Assembly (NCBI GenBank): GCA_021795215.1
Contig: JAJYPS010000011.1
Coordinates: forward strand, 1-40,161
DNA from: Actinomycetes bacterium
Lineage (GTDB): Bacteria > Actinomycetota > Acidimicrobiia > Acidimicrobiales > JAKAOS01
Length of the DNA stretch: 40,161 bases
Direction of reading: 5' to 3'
Positions 8,184-17,210 of the stretch are shown one piece after another. Under the pieces are notes generated by a model that was given only the letters and a program-made list of their open reading frames with translations, was not told the DNA's origin and ran no database searches. The first letter of the stretch is position 1; each line of letters begins with the position of its first letter. The translations under genes and the position numbers were made by a program.

Positions 8184-9377
8184 ATGCAACTTGCGAGCTG
8201 GCGCGCCTTCGCGGCCCTCATCGGTGCGGGCGGCCTGGCCCTTAGTGCCTGCTCCAGCACTGCCAAGACCGGGAACTCGGCCAACAGCGGTTCGGGCAGC
8301 GGATCGAACACCCCGGCCAGCACCTCCACTTCCAGTCCCGGCTCGACGGGATCGAGCAGCGGTGGTTCGGGTGGGAGCGAGACTCCGCCGAAGGCCACCG
8401 TCAGCTTGTCGGAGACCGGCAGCACCCTGCTCTACCCTCTGTTCCAGAAGTGGGCCCCGGCCTACCACTCGAAGTACCCGAACATCACCATCACGCCGCA
8501 GGGCACCGGCTCGGGCACCGGCATCTCGCAGGCGGAAGCGGGCACGGTGAACATCGGCGCCTCCGACGCATACCTGCCGCCCAGCGCATTCACCGCACAT
8601 CCCGGCATAGAGAACATCCCCCTCGCCATCTCGGCGCAGCAGGTGAACTACAACCTTCCGGGCATCCCCGCCGGCACTCACCTGAAGCTGAACGGGTCCA
8701 TCCTGGCCAAGATGTACACGGGCAAGATCACCAACTGGAACGATCCTGCGATCAAGGCGATCAACCCGGGCGTGAAGCTTCCCAACATGAAGGTCGTTCC
8801 CCTGCACCGCTCCGACGGCAGCGGCGACACGTTCATCTTCACCACTTACATGACCAAGTCGGCGTCGTCGGTGTGGAAGGGCGGCTTCGGGACCAGTGTC
8901 ACGTGGCCGTCGGTGCCCGGAGCGCTGGCCGCCAACGGCAACGGCGGAATGGTCACGACGTGCGGGGCGACTCCCGGCTGCGTGGCATACATCGGGATCA
9001 GCTTCCTCGCCCAGACCCAGGGCAAGGGTCTCGGTGAGGCGATGCTGCAGAACAGGGCCGGCAAGTACCTCCTGCCGACCGCGACGACTATCAGGACCGA
9101 AGCGGCCGGGTACGCGTCCAAGACCCCGCCCAACGAGGCGATCTCGCTCGTCTACGGACCGGCCTCGGGGGGCTACCCCATCATCAACTACGAGTACGCG
9201 ATCGTGTCTACCTCCCAGGCCAACTCGAACACGGCTGCGGCGATGAAGGCGTTCTTCTACTGGGCGATGGACCCGGCCGGGGGCTCCTCCTCGTCGTTCC
9301 TGAGCTCGGTCAACTTCCAGGCTCTGCCGTCGCAGGTCGTGAAGTTGTCCGATGCCCAGATAGCGAAGATCCACTGA
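8184..9377 (+). CDS. pstS: Phosphate-binding lipoprotein PstS
   Basis: This is the extracytoplasmic phosphate receptor of the Pst importer. The 397-residue precursor has a lipoprotein signal with lipobox LSAC (Cys near residue 23), followed by about 45 residues of Ser/Gly/Thr-rich linker. The binding domain begins at VSLSETGSTLLYPLF. Ligand-contact segments are clear: the ETGST loop, GTGSGTGIS, IGASDAY and HRSDGSGDTFIFTTYM. A GAGGAGG ribosome-binding site at 8166-8172 sets the ATG. The 85-base gap after pstB contains no obvious terminator, so it is probably cotranscribed; the strong ribosome-binding site fits the need for excess receptor. Length is normal for the actinobacterial family. Confidence 0.95.
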   Translation: MQLASWRAFAALIGAGGLALSACSSTAKTGNSANSGSGSGSNTPASTSTSSPGSTGSSSGGSGGSETPPKATVSLSETGSTLLYPLFQKWAPAYHSKYPNITITPQGTGSGTGISQAEAGTVNIGASDAYLPPSAFTAHPGIENIPLAISAQQVNYNLPGIPAGTHLKLNGSILAKMYTGKITNWNDPAIKAINPGVKLPNMKVVPLHRSDGSGDTFIFTTYMTKSASSVWKGGFGTSVTWPSVPGALAANGNGGMVTTCGATPGCVAYIGISFLAQTQGKGLGEAMLQNRAGKYLLPTATTIRTEAAGYASKTPPNEAISLVYGPASGGYPIINYEYAIVSTSQANSNTAAAMKAFFYWAMDPAGGSSSSFLSSVNFQALPSQVVKLSDAQIAKIH

Positions 9378-9395
9378 CCGGCAGGCCGTAGGGAC

Positions 9396-10454
9396 ATGAG
9401 CAGCGAAGCCAGGTTGCAGCCGGCGGAGACCGGTGGCCAGTCCGGACGCCGTGCCGAGAAGGGCACCGGAGGACGCCTCGTCCGGCTCGTCACGGGCTCT
9501 GCAGCCTGGCTTCCGCTGCTGGCACTGCTGTTCGTGGTCGTCAGTCTCGTCGTCGAGGCCCTTCCGGCGATCCGAGTCAACGGCATCCACTTCCTGACCG
9601 GCGTGGCGTGGTCGTTCGGCAACGCCTACGGGGCCGTGGTGAAGACCCACGGGGTGCCGCATCCACAGGGTGCCTCCTACGGAGCGCTACCGCTGATCGT
9701 CGGAACGCTGGCGTCCTCCGCGATCGCCCTGCTGATCGCGGTTCCGGTATCCGTCCTGAGCGCTCTGGTGCTGGTGGAGCGACTGCCCAGGAGCATCTCT
9801 TCGTTGGTGGGCCTCTTCCTCGAGACACTGGCGGGCATACCGAGCGTGGTGTTCGGCCTGTGGGGCGCGCTCACGCTGGGGCCGGTCCTGGCGCACCACG
9901 TCTACCCCGCTCTGGCCAGTGTCGCTTCCGCCGTTCCGGGGCTCGGGTACTTCGGCGGCTACACGGGGAACGGCGAAGGGCTCGCCACGTCCGGCGTGGT
10001 GCTGGCGGTGATGATCCTGCCCATAGTGGCAGCCACGGCACGGGACCTGTTCCGGCAAGTTCCGGATCTCCCGAAGGAGGGCGCCAGGGCACTGGGCATG
10101 ACCGAGTGGGAAGTGGCGACCAGGGTCACCCTGACCTGGGTACGGAGCGGCCTGATCGGGGCGTCGGTGCTCGGCCTGGCCAGGGCGCTGGGCGAGACGA
10201 TGGCGGTCGCAATGGTCTCCGGCGTGGAGCTGGGGGCTATCCCTCACAACGTCTATGCCGCCATGTCGACCGTCGCAGCGACCATCGTGTCCCAGTTGGA
10301 CTCCGCCTTCACCGACTCGACCGGCTTCGCCGTGAAGACGCTCGCCGAGGCGGGGCTGCTCCTCGCCGCGCTGACGCTGTTGACCAACGTGGTCGCGAGG
10401 GTCCTGGTGCGCCGGGTGGCGAGCACCGCTCTACCGGTGGGCCGGGGCGTTTGA
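9396..10454 (+). CDS. pstC: Phosphate ABC transporter permease PstC
   Basis: This is a membrane subunit of the phosphate importer, 352 residues with about six hydrophobic helices. The N-terminal 30 residues are polar, then the first helix ([20 protein letters not shown]). The family pattern VVFGLWGAL and the ATPase-coupling loop with [17 protein letters not shown] are present, as is [12 protein letters not shown], the permease signature region. It starts 18 bases after pstS with a GTAGGGAC ribosome-binding site. The stop codon is followed 44 bases later by the likely pstA start. Confidence 0.93.
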   Translation: MSSEARLQPAETGGQSGRRAEKGTGGRLVRLVTGSAAWLPLLALLFVVVSLVVEALPAIRVNGIHFLTGVAWSFGNAYGAVVKTHGVPHPQGASYGALPLIVGTLASSAIALLIAVPVSVLSALVLVERLPRSISSLVGLFLETLAGIPSVVFGLWGALTLGPVLAHHVYPALASVASAVPGLGYFGGYTGNGEGLATSGVVLAVMILPIVAATARDLFRQVPDLPKEGARALGMTEWEVATRVTLTWVRSGLIGASVLGLARALGETMAVAMVSGVELGAIPHNVYAAMSTVAATIVSQLDSAFTDSTGFAVKTLAEAGLLLAALTLLTNVVARVLVRRVASTALPVGRGV

Positions 10455-10498
10455 GCGAGAACGGCGAGCAGCCAGGAGCGAGGGAGGGCGTCGAGCGG

Positions 10499-11404
10499 AT
10501 GGCACTGGCGGCAGACCGCGTTCCCGGCCGTGCGCCCATGAGCACCCGCCGATCTTTCCGTCGGCGCGTCGCAGGTTCGGTGGGCTGGACAGTCGCGGCG
10601 CTGGCACTGGTGGTCATCGGCGTGCCCACCGTCTGGCTGGTCTACGGCGTCGTTGCCCGAGCCGTGCCGTACTGGACCTGGTCCGTTCTCACTCAGCCGG
10701 GCGCCGGGGCCAGCGGCGGGTTGGAGAACGAGATCCTCGGCACGCTCCTGCTCGTCGTCGGCGTGGTCGTGCTGGCCGGAGGAGTGGGGGTGCTGTCGGG
10801 CATCTACCTTGCCGAGTACGCCTCCGGACGGTGGGGCAACCTCCTGCGGGGGGGATCCGAGGTGCTTGCGGGCATCCCTTCGATCGTCCTCGGCTACGTC
10901 GGCTACATAGTGCTGGTGGTGGACTTCGGCTGGGGATTCTCACTTGCGGCGGGCCTGATCGTGCTGTCCGCCATGACGGTCCCCTACGTCGCAAAGAGCA
11001 CCGAGCTGGCGCTGCGCCAAGTGCCGACGTCCTTCCGGGAGGGAGCCGACGCTCTGGGAATGCGAGAGGGGTACTCCCTGCTTCGGATCTCGCTGAGGGC
11101 GGCACTGCCCGGTATCACCACCGGCCTGCTCGTCGCCATTGCCATTGCGATGGGGGAGACGGCGCCGCTTCTGTACACGGCCGGTTTCACCGGCTCGCTT
11201 CCCTCCTTGGCGCTGACCCACAAGCCGGTGCCCTTCCTGACCTACGCAGTATGGACGTTCTACAACCAGCCGTCGAACTACGCGGTCCACCTGTCCTACG
11301 ACGCCGCCTTGATCTTGGTCGCCCTGGTGGTGGCCCTCATCGTCGCAGCCAGGCTGGTGGTCGTCTGGACGCAGCGCCATGCGGACCGCCGCGGGGGCGT
11401 CTGA
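10499..11404 (+). CDS. pstA: Phosphate ABC transporter permease PstA
   Basis: This is the second permease subunit, partner of PstC. It has about six membrane helices, the EGADALGMREGYSLLRIS coupling loop and the AMGETAPLLYTAGFTGSL segment typical of PstA. The frame is open far upstream, overlapping pstC in another frame, so the start must be chosen. The ATG at 10499 follows a purine-rich GAGGGAGGG and gives 301 residues. An ATG at 10538 (MSTRRSFRRR) directly before the first helix is an equally reasonable start. It is the last gene of the operon and ends 71 bases before a convergent gene. No phoU follows. Confidence 0.92.
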   Translation: MALAADRVPGRAPMSTRRSFRRRVAGSVGWTVAALALVVIGVPTVWLVYGVVARAVPYWTWSVLTQPGAGASGGLENEILGTLLLVVGVVVLAGGVGVLSGIYLAEYASGRWGNLLRGGSEVLAGIPSIVLGYVGYIVLVVDFGWGFSLAAGLIVLSAMTVPYVAKSTELALRQVPTSFREGADALGMREGYSLLRISLRAALPGITTGLLVAIAIAMGETAPLLYTAGFTGSLPSLALTHKPVPFLTYAVWTFYNQPSNYAVHLSYDAALILVALVVALIVAARLVVVWTQRHADRRGGV

Positions 11405-11475
11405 CCGGTGGCGCCACCCCGTCGAACCCCGTCGAACCGCGAGTCGGTGTGCCGGTGGCCATCCCGGCCACGACG

Positions 11476-12399
11476 TCAGCGATCGCGGACCGAAACCAGC
11501 TGTCGCACTTGGAACGACGGCAGCTGCGCAGTCGTCGACAGCCCGCTCAAGTACCCGGACTCTCCTGCCAGGCTCCAGGTGGCGAACCAGTCCTGGGTCA
11601 CGGTCACGGTGTAGACGCCGGCCTGCTGCCAGACGTGGCTGATCGCTCCCGACGGCCAGGGCAGACCGGGGGGCTGGTACGGGCCGCTCGTCTGGCCGTC
11701 GCCCCAGTCGACGTAGAGAACGCTCGACGCTCTCACCGACAGCGTTCCCAGCCCAGGAAAGGGCACCGAGAACGAGCGCGAGGCCGGAGCCCGGTCGACC
11801 AGGAAGCCCGGATTGCCGGCGAGCGCCCATCCCGGCGCGACCCAGGGCACCGGCGCGGGGAGCTGCTTCGAGCCTGTCGCAGACCACCAGTTCGCCGCGG
11901 CAGTGGCAGGTCGAGGTGCCGTCGCTGCCTTCTGGCCGCCCACCGTGGACGGCGGTCCTGAAGCGCCCGGGCAGATCGACCCTCCTACGCGGCTCAACCT
12001 GTACAGCCATACCGCCCGTAGGCCGGGAATCGCGACGAAGTTGCTCGCCGCAGTGGGCGTCCGGAAGTGGCGGTAAAGAGACTGGGCGCAGGGACGTCCA
12101 CCGGGCCCCGTCCCCAGGCCGAAGCCCGCCCAGTACAGCGGTGCTGCCGGACCCGCCGGAGGCGGCCCGATCCTGGCCGGCGCCGGACGGACCGGGGTCG
12201 GGCGGGAAGGGCGATGACCCGCTGCACCTTCTCCGCCCGACTGCGACACCGGCGAGTGCACCGCGTAGCCGATCCGGCCGCCCTCGCCCTTGAGAGAGAC
12301 GCCCCACCCCGGTGCCGCTGCGGCAGCCGCCACTGCCGAGCCGGCCCAAGACGCAGCCCCCAAGCCGATCACGCCTGATAGCACCAGACCTCGCCGCAC
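11476..12399 (-). CDS. Exported protein with a PKD-like C-terminal part
   Basis: A 307-residue protein with a clear export signal: MRRGLVLSGVIGLGAASWAG then an Ala-rich cleavage region near residue 30. The middle is Pro/Gly/Ala-rich with no recognisable fold. The C-terminal third contains VLYVDWGDGQTSGPY and, about 30 residues on, ISHVWQQAGVYTVTVTQDW. This is the WGDG...H.Y...G.YTVTV pattern of PKD (immunoglobulin-like) domains often found in cell-surface proteins. The start is a GTG without an obvious ribosome-binding site. It is convergent with pstA and follows a DUF1259 gene on the same strand. A surface or cell-wall location is inferred; the ligand is unknown. Confidence 0.7.
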   Translation of the reverse strand: MRRGLVLSGVIGLGAASWAGSAVAAAAAAPGWGVSLKGEGGRIGYAVHSPVSQSGGEGAAGHRPSRPTPVRPAPARIGPPPAGPAAPLYWAGFGLGTGPGGRPCAQSLYRHFRTPTAASNFVAIPGLRAVWLYRLSRVGGSICPGASGPPSTVGGQKAATAPRPATAAANWWSATGSKQLPAPVPWVAPGWALAGNPGFLVDRAPASRSFSVPFPGLGTLSVRASSVLYVDWGDGQTSGPYQPPGLPWPSGAISHVWQQAGVYTVTVTQDWFATWSLAGESGYLSGLSTTAQLPSFQVRQLVSVRDR

Positions 12400-12433
12400 G
12401 GCACGAAAGCCTATGCCGGATCACGAGGGATAC

Positions 12434-12524
12434 CCAACCGCAGCGGCCTTCCCCGCCGATCAGGTCAGGAGAAGCACGGCAATCCAACCGCAGCGGCCTC
12501 CCCCGCCGATCAGGTCAGGAGAAG
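12434..12524. repeat. 41-bp direct repeat at the 3' end of the DUF1259 gene
   Basis: A 41-base sequence beginning CCAACCGCAGCGGCCT and ending CAGGTCAGGAGAAG is present at 12434-12474 and 12484-12524, with one mismatch and 50 bases from copy to copy. The right-hand copy contains the stop codon and last three codons of the DUF1259 gene; the left-hand copy lies just downstream of it. This is a recent tandem duplication of the gene's 3' end. Confidence 0.9.
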
Positions 12525-13483
12525 GAGGAGTTGTTGAGCTCCAGGCCCCGCCGGACCTCCCTCGCCAGCTGCAACGAGTCACCGGTCTTCAGCTGGTGCG
12601 AGAAGTAGAGCTGCGGGTGCTCGTCCGTCTCTTGGTTGTAGAGGCAGTTCACCATCCATCCCTGTGCCTGCATCAGCTTCATCACTCCGGCAATCTCCGA
12701 CTCCACCAGAGAGAAGTCCGGTACCACCGCCGCCTGGCCCGACGAGCCGAGAGGCAGGAACGCGATCGGCGTGGCGATGTTCAGGTAGGGGTTCACCCGC
12801 ACCCCGTCGAGCACGATCTGGTTCCGACGGGGAATGTTGACCACGACCACTCCCCCGCCGGACACCGTGGGCGTTCCGCCCACTAGCTCCCCGATCGCCT
12901 TGGCGTCGAGAGGCGTGGTCGGGTTGGATGGAAGCGTCTGGGGTAGGGGTGTCGGCGTGGTCCGGATGGCCGCATTGAGCCCTCGGGCGATCGCCACAGG
13001 ATCGCCCACGGCTCTCATGTGGATGAAATAGAGCATCGGGCTCACGTCCAACAGGTGTTGATGGAGTGCCTGGAACACGATCCCATGTGCGAGCAGCTCC
13101 GCAATGAACGGGTTGATCTCAGTTGGAAGCAGACCGCCGAAGTCGCCGTTCATTATCGCTTTCCCGCCACCGAGAGCCTGGAAGTAGAACGTACCGTTGT
13201 TCTGCCAGTAGGGCGAGAACGGAATGCTCCCGTTTACGGTGGCAGTCAGATCGGTCCGTCCGACGTTGATACCCAAAAGACCGTTGCTGACAGTCCCTTG
13301 GGCCTGTAGCGCTGCCTGGATCTCGTCGATGGGAAGATATGCCTCCTTCGACGGTGGCAACGGATCAGCCGCTGCAACGCCACCGAGTGGTCCGGACGAG
13401 GCTATGAGACCGGTGGCCAATACACCGCCGAGTGCCAGGGCGCGGCGACGACTGATGGGCGTAGCGTTCAGTTCTGCTGTCAT
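12515..13483 (-). CDS. Tat-exported DUF1259 (LppY/LpqO family) protein
   Basis: A 322-residue protein with a twin-arginine signal (PISRRRALALGGVLATGL) and a likely cleavage after GVAAA. Two DUF1259-type halves are visible. The first includes ELLAHGIVFQALHQHLLDVS and MLYFIHMRAVGDPVAIARGL. The second includes VMKLMQAQGWMVNCLYNQE and PQLYFSHQLKTGDSLQLARE. The family is known from mycobacterial lipoproteins LppY and LpqO; its biochemical role is not established. The His-rich HQHLL motif could bind a metal. An ATG at 13483 preceded by GAGGAG at good spacing was chosen over a start five codons upstream. It shares its strand with the downstream PKD-like exported protein, so the two may act together at the surface. 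Confidence 0.85.
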   Translation of the reverse strand: MTAELNATPISRRRALALGGVLATGLIASSGPLGGVAAADPLPPSKEAYLPIDEIQAALQAQGTVSNGLLGINVGRTDLTATVNGSIPFSPYWQNNGTFYFQALGGGKAIMNGDFGGLLPTEINPFIAELLAHGIVFQALHQHLLDVSPMLYFIHMRAVGDPVAIARGLNAAIRTTPTPLPQTLPSNPTTPLDAKAIGELVGGTPTVSGGGVVVVNIPRRNQIVLDGVRVNPYLNIATPIAFLPLGSSGQAAVVPDFSLVESEIAGVMKLMQAQGWMVNCLYNQETDEHPQLYFSHQLKTGDSLQLAREVRRGLELNNSSFS

Positions 13484-13657
13484 CCAAGAGCTCCTCACGC
13501 TAGGGATGTCAAGAACTTAGGCGATGCTCTGATGTTATGAGTAGCCGGCACGGCGATTTTGGCGTCCGTTAACCAAGTCGCCCCGGTTCGACGGCGGGGA
13601 GAACGGCAGGCGGCCAGCAGCAGTCAGCATGTCGTGGCAGTGGCCCCCCACGGACCG

Positions 13658-14500
13658 TCAGACGGCGATGATCGCGGCGGCCGACAGGACGAGCGCCGCC
13701 AGAACGGCGGCGTCTGCCCGTCCCGGTGCCCGGCCGGGGCTGACGACCTTCGGCAGACCGCCCCTGGCCTCCATCGCGTCACCGATCTCCCGGGCCCGCC
13801 TCACCGACAGCACCATCGCCAGGACCAGCAGGTCGTACATCTCCTGAACTGCAGCGCGGGCACCCAGAGGAGCGCGGGGCCGGCGTAGTCGCCGTGCCGC
13901 TGCGGCCATCTGCAAGTCGTCCAGCAACAGGCCGAGGCACCTGACGGCAAGACCCACGGCGAGCGCGATCTCGTCCACCGGCACACCGATCCGGCGCAGG
14001 GGACCCAGCATCCTCGAGACTGCCGGCGCAAGCTCGGACAGCGGTGTGGTCCAGCCGACCAGGAACGATCCGATCAGCAACGTGATCGCAAGCGCCGTGA
14101 GCCTCAGCCAGTCCAGGAGACCCGCCAGCCCCAACGCCGCACCTGGCAGGCGCACGTACGGCGCGCCACCCGACGCCAGCGCCACCACGCCACCTGCCGC
14201 GAAGACACCGACGATCCAACCCGGCAACTTGGGGAACGCTCCGAGAGGAATCCGGGCGGCGACTACCGCTCCGCCGACGACCGCGGCACATATGGCGATG
14301 CTGGCCCAGCTCGCGTTGATCGACGTCGCCAGCGCCAGCGCCATCAGGACCAGCACCCGCGTGCCGGCCCAGAGGCGGTGGACGAAGCTGTCACCGGGAA
14401 CCAGCCGGAGAAGGTGCACCTCCGGCTGGCGCCGCTGCCCCGCCCGATCCCTTCCCCGTCCGTGGTCGCCACCGTGGGGGCCGGCCGCCTGGGTGGTCAC
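13658..14500 (-). CDS. ecfT: ECF transporter transmembrane subunit EcfT
   Basis: EcfT couples ATP hydrolysis by the EcfA ATPases to movement of a substrate-binding S component during vitamin or metal uptake. The 280-residue protein has a polar N-terminus of about 40 residues, several membrane helices and the typical cytoplasmic coupling helices, including RRLRRPRAPLGARAAVQEMYD and RAREIGDAMEARGG. The Ala-Arg-Gly end of the latter is the EcfT signature that contacts the ATPases. Its GTG start overlaps the stop of the fused ATPase gene (GTGA), so the two are translationally coupled. The final helix (ADAAVLAALVLSAAAIIAV) ends the protein. Confidence 0.9.
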   Translation of the reverse strand: MTTQAAGPHGGDHGRGRDRAGQRRQPEVHLLRLVPGDSFVHRLWAGTRVLVLMALALATSINASWASIAICAAVVGGAVVAARIPLGAFPKLPGWIVGVFAAGGVVALASGGAPYVRLPGAALGLAGLLDWLRLTALAITLLIGSFLVGWTTPLSELAPAVSRMLGPLRRIGVPVDEIALAVGLAVRCLGLLLDDLQMAAAARRLRRPRAPLGARAAVQEMYDLLVLAMVLSVRRAREIGDAMEARGGLPKVVSPGRAPGRADAAVLAALVLSAAAIIAV

Positions 14501-16623
14501 TCCAGCGGCTCGTCTCTCGTGACGCGACCTCCGTCGATGGTGATCCGCCGACAGCCGACATCTGCCGCTGTCGCCTCCTCGTGGGAGATGACCACCGTGG
14601 CCGTGCCGCTCCTCCTCAATGCGGCCAGGGCGGCAGTGACCGACTCCGTCGCCGAGGAGTCCAGCCCGGCGAAAGGCTCGTCCAGCACCACCACCGCCGG
14701 GTTCCGGGCCAGGATGCCCGCCAGGACGACCCGCCGCTGCTCGCCCCCGCTCAGGGCGTCCACCCTGCGGTCCAGGTACGTCGCCGGCTCCAGTCCGACC
14801 CTCTCGAGCGATCTCACTATCGTCGCACGGTCCGACGAGCGGCCCCAGGACAGCTCCGACACGACGGTGTCACGGAACAGTTGCAGCCGTGGCTGCTGGA
14901 ATGCCAGTCCTACCCGGCCCACCTGCCGATGCAGCGGCGCTCCGCCGAGCAGGGCCATGCCCTCGGTCGGCTTCCGGAGGCCGGCGAGCACCCACGCCAG
15001 GCTCGACTTGCCCGATCCGTTGCGTCCCAGCACGACCAGACCTTCTCCTCGATCTACTGACAGGTCGACATCTGCGAGGGCTCTGCGGCTCCAGGGAGTG
15101 CCCGCAGCGTGGACCACGCCCACCGAACGCAGCTCCAGCAGGGGCGGCACTGCTGTCCGGCGCAGGCGCTCCCCGGCCCCAAGCACTGCGGCACGTGACC
15201 GATCCCCGAGCTGCCCCGTGCCGACCACCGCCACTTCGGGGGGGTACCCGACGCCTGTCACCCGTCCCTCTTCCATCGTCACTGCCGTCGACGCCACAGC
15301 CGCTTCCTCGGGCAGATGGCTCACGTGCAGAACCGACACTCGATGCTCGGTCGCCAACCGGGCGAGGACGGTCATCACGTCGCGCCGCCCCGCGGGGTCC
15401 AGCATCGCAGTCGACTCGTCGGACAGCAGCAGACCTGGGCGCCTGGAAAGCGCCGCTGCAATGGCCAGCCGCTGCAGCTGGCCCCCCGAAAGAGTGGACG
15501 TCTCCAGATCGCCCAGACCCCCCAGGCCGACCAGGTCCAGCAGCGCGTCGCCGCCTCCGAGAGCGCCCGGCGCAAGTCCCCACCCCAGGTCCTCCGTCAC
15601 CGTCACGCCGATCACCTGGCTTTCCGGCCTCTGGAACACGACCGCAGTGCCACCCGGCTCCCCGAGACCTGCCCGTCCCTCCCTTTCGACGGTGCCCGAG
15701 GTCGGTTGCAGCCCCGCCAGAACCCTGACCAGTGTCGACTTCCCCGAACCGTTCCCTCCCACCACCGCCGTCAGGCCGGCCTGCTCTATCGCCAGGTTCA
15801 CCCCCTCCAGAGCTGCCCGTGCAGCTCCGGGGTAACGAAAGCCGGCATCGACCAACTTCACAGGCACGGGTGCGATAGCGCCCGTGCGGTGCCGGTCCGA
15901 GTGCAGCGCCGGCCACGAGCCGCCCGTGGCAGCCTCCAGCCTGGCCAGCGTGGGGACCGCCACCATCCACGTAAGAGCGCCCACCACGCCCACCGCCAAC
16001 GCCGTCGCTACAGGGATGCTCAGCCACCAGTCCCTCAACGCGACGACCACCCAGGTGTTCACGGGCTCCATCGGACCCGCCGCCCCTACACGGCCGGCCA
16101 TCCCGTACAGACCGCGCCAGATCACCATCACCTGGGCCAGCGACAGCTTCCGCAGCCCCGGCAGCACGGCGATGGTCACGAGAGTGGCGATCGCGATCGT
16201 GCTGCCGGCCGTGAAAGTCGACACCACCGTCGTGCGGACCAAGCCCCATCGCCGGCGGATCCCCGTCGCCACCGCCAGGGCCAGTGCTCCGGCCATCGCC
16301 GTCTGTATGACCATCGTGATGCCCGCCACCAGCATGGCCAGAGTCGCTCCGGCCAGAGTGCCCACCAACACGGCGCGGGAGCGATGCCGCACCGCCAGCG
16401 CCACCAGCGGAACGGTGGCCATCGCCTGTACCGCGGCACCGAAGGGCAGCAGCCACCCGAGCACCTGGAGCCCGATTGCCAGGTCCGCCATGATGGCGGC
16501 TTCCGCAAGTTCCCCCGGAGCAAGAGCGCTCCGTTGCCGATCGGTCGACGCCGCCCCGACCGACCGCTCGCCGGCTCCCGCCGCCGCCGTCGCCTTCCCC
16601 TGTCCCTCCCCACGCCTGTTCAC
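14497..16623 (-). CDS. Fused ECF transporter: membrane S-like domain plus two EcfA ATPases
   Basis: A single 708-residue chain with three parts. Residues about 40-230 form a multi-helix membrane domain resembling an ECF substrate-binding (S) component. Residues about 255-460 are the first ABC ATPase: Walker A GGNGSGKST at 289-297, signature LSGGQ at 378-382 and Walker B with DE at 402-403. The second ATPase spans about 490-708, with Walker A GRNGSGKSS starting near 533, signature LSGGE and Walker B VVVLDEPFAGLDSS. With EcfT downstream this makes a two-gene ECF importer. The layout matches Rv2326c-Rv2325c of M. tuberculosis. Substrate is unknown. The GTG at 16623, preceded by GGGAAGG, was chosen because longer versions would run into the tRNA gene; a shorter start at 16491 would cut into the first helix. 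Confidence 0.85.
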   Translation of the reverse strand: MNRRGEGQGKATAAAGAGERSVGAASTDRQRSALAPGELAEAAIMADLAIGLQVLGWLLPFGAAVQAMATVPLVALAVRHRSRAVLVGTLAGATLAMLVAGITMVIQTAMAGALALAVATGIRRRWGLVRTTVVSTFTAGSTIAIATLVTIAVLPGLRKLSLAQVMVIWRGLYGMAGRVGAAGPMEPVNTWVVVALRDWWLSIPVATALAVGVVGALTWMVAVPTLARLEAATGGSWPALHSDRHRTGAIAPVPVKLVDAGFRYPGAARAALEGVNLAIEQAGLTAVVGGNGSGKSTLVRVLAGLQPTSGTVEREGRAGLGEPGGTAVVFQRPESQVIGVTVTEDLGWGLAPGALGGGDALLDLVGLGGLGDLETSTLSGGQLQRLAIAAALSRRPGLLLSDESTAMLDPAGRRDVMTVLARLATEHRVSVLHVSHLPEEAAVASTAVTMEEGRVTGVGYPPEVAVVGTGQLGDRSRAAVLGAGERLRRTAVPPLLELRSVGVVHAAGTPWSRRALADVDLSVDRGEGLVVLGRNGSGKSSLAWVLAGLRKPTEGMALLGGAPLHRQVGRVGLAFQQPRLQLFRDTVVSELSWGRSSDRATIVRSLERVGLEPATYLDRRVDALSGGEQRRVVLAGILARNPAVVVLDEPFAGLDSSATESVTAALAALRRSGTATVVISHEEATAADVGCRRITIDGGRVTRDEPLE

Positions 16624-16715
16624 TAGCAACAACCTTCCCACCAAAAGCGCAGCTGCACCGCGCCGGGCGCGCCACACCGGAGCGGGTGGCCCCCAGGGAC
16701 TACGCTCTGCGGCGG

Positions 16716-16798
16716 GCCCGGGTGGCGGAACGGCAGACGCGGTGGACTCAAAATCCATTGTCCTTGCGGGCGTGCGGGTTCGAGTCCCGCCCCGGGCA
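16716..16798 (+). tRNA. tRNA-Leu (anticodon CAA)
   Basis: The acceptor stem pairs GCCCGGG (16716-16722) with CCCGGGC (16791-16797), followed by discriminator A. The anticodon stem GTGGA/TCCAT encloses the loop CTCAAAA, giving anticodon CAA, which reads UUG. The long variable arm (around TGTCCTTGCGGGCG) is the mark of a class II tRNA such as Leu. The T arm GCGGGTTCGAGTCCCGC is standard. The CCA end is not fully encoded (the next bases are CCC). It is divergent from the ECF gene on the other strand. Confidence 0.96.
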
Positions 16799-16849
16799 CC
16801 CGGCACCCCGAGAGCCGGCTACCACTGGTCCGGTGCCGACGGGGGGCGC

Positions 16850-17210
16850 GTGCTGATAGCGATAGCGGGCGGCGGCATCGGTGGCTTGACACTCGCCGCG
16901 GGGCTGCAGCAGCGTGGTGTGTCGGTGTCGTCGTGCTCGAGCGCCGACCCGAGATCAGAGATGCCGGCGCCGGTATCACGCTCTGGCCCAACGCCCTCGC
17001 CGCGCTCGACACGATCGGCTTGGGACGAATCGCACGCAGCATCGGGCGATCGTTCGCCCAGGGAGGTGGACGCAAGCTCGACGGGCGCCCAGGCCCGACG
17101 TTCTCCTCCCACGGTTTCGTCGCCGCCCTCGGCGAAGAGCTGCTCTGCGTCGACCGGGCAGAGCTGGTACGCGCCCTGTCCGGCTTGCTCGAACCATCTT
17201 GCCTGCTGAC
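16850..17210 (+). pseudogene. Broken FAD-dependent monooxygenase (N-terminal part)
   Basis: From a GTG at 16850 the translation begins with a FAD-binding start, LIAIAGGGIGGLTLAAGLQQ, containing the GxGxxG dinucleotide fold. Near position 16930 a single-base frameshift is needed to continue into VVLERRPEIRDAGAGITLWP. The rest (ALAALDTIGLGRIARSIG, then ELLCVDRAELVRAL) is normal for class A flavin monooxygenases. The match stops near 17210, where a tnpB fragment begins. About two thirds of a typical 380-400-residue enzyme is missing, so the gene is dead. Insertion of the element followed by decay is the simplest history. No C-terminal half was recognised downstream of the element. Confidence 0.75.

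Noticed and set aside
13500-13560. TTGACA near 13505-13510 (minus strand) as -35 box for the DUF1259 gene
   Set aside because: The matching -10 position would fall on the ribosome-binding site and no -10-like hexamer is there.
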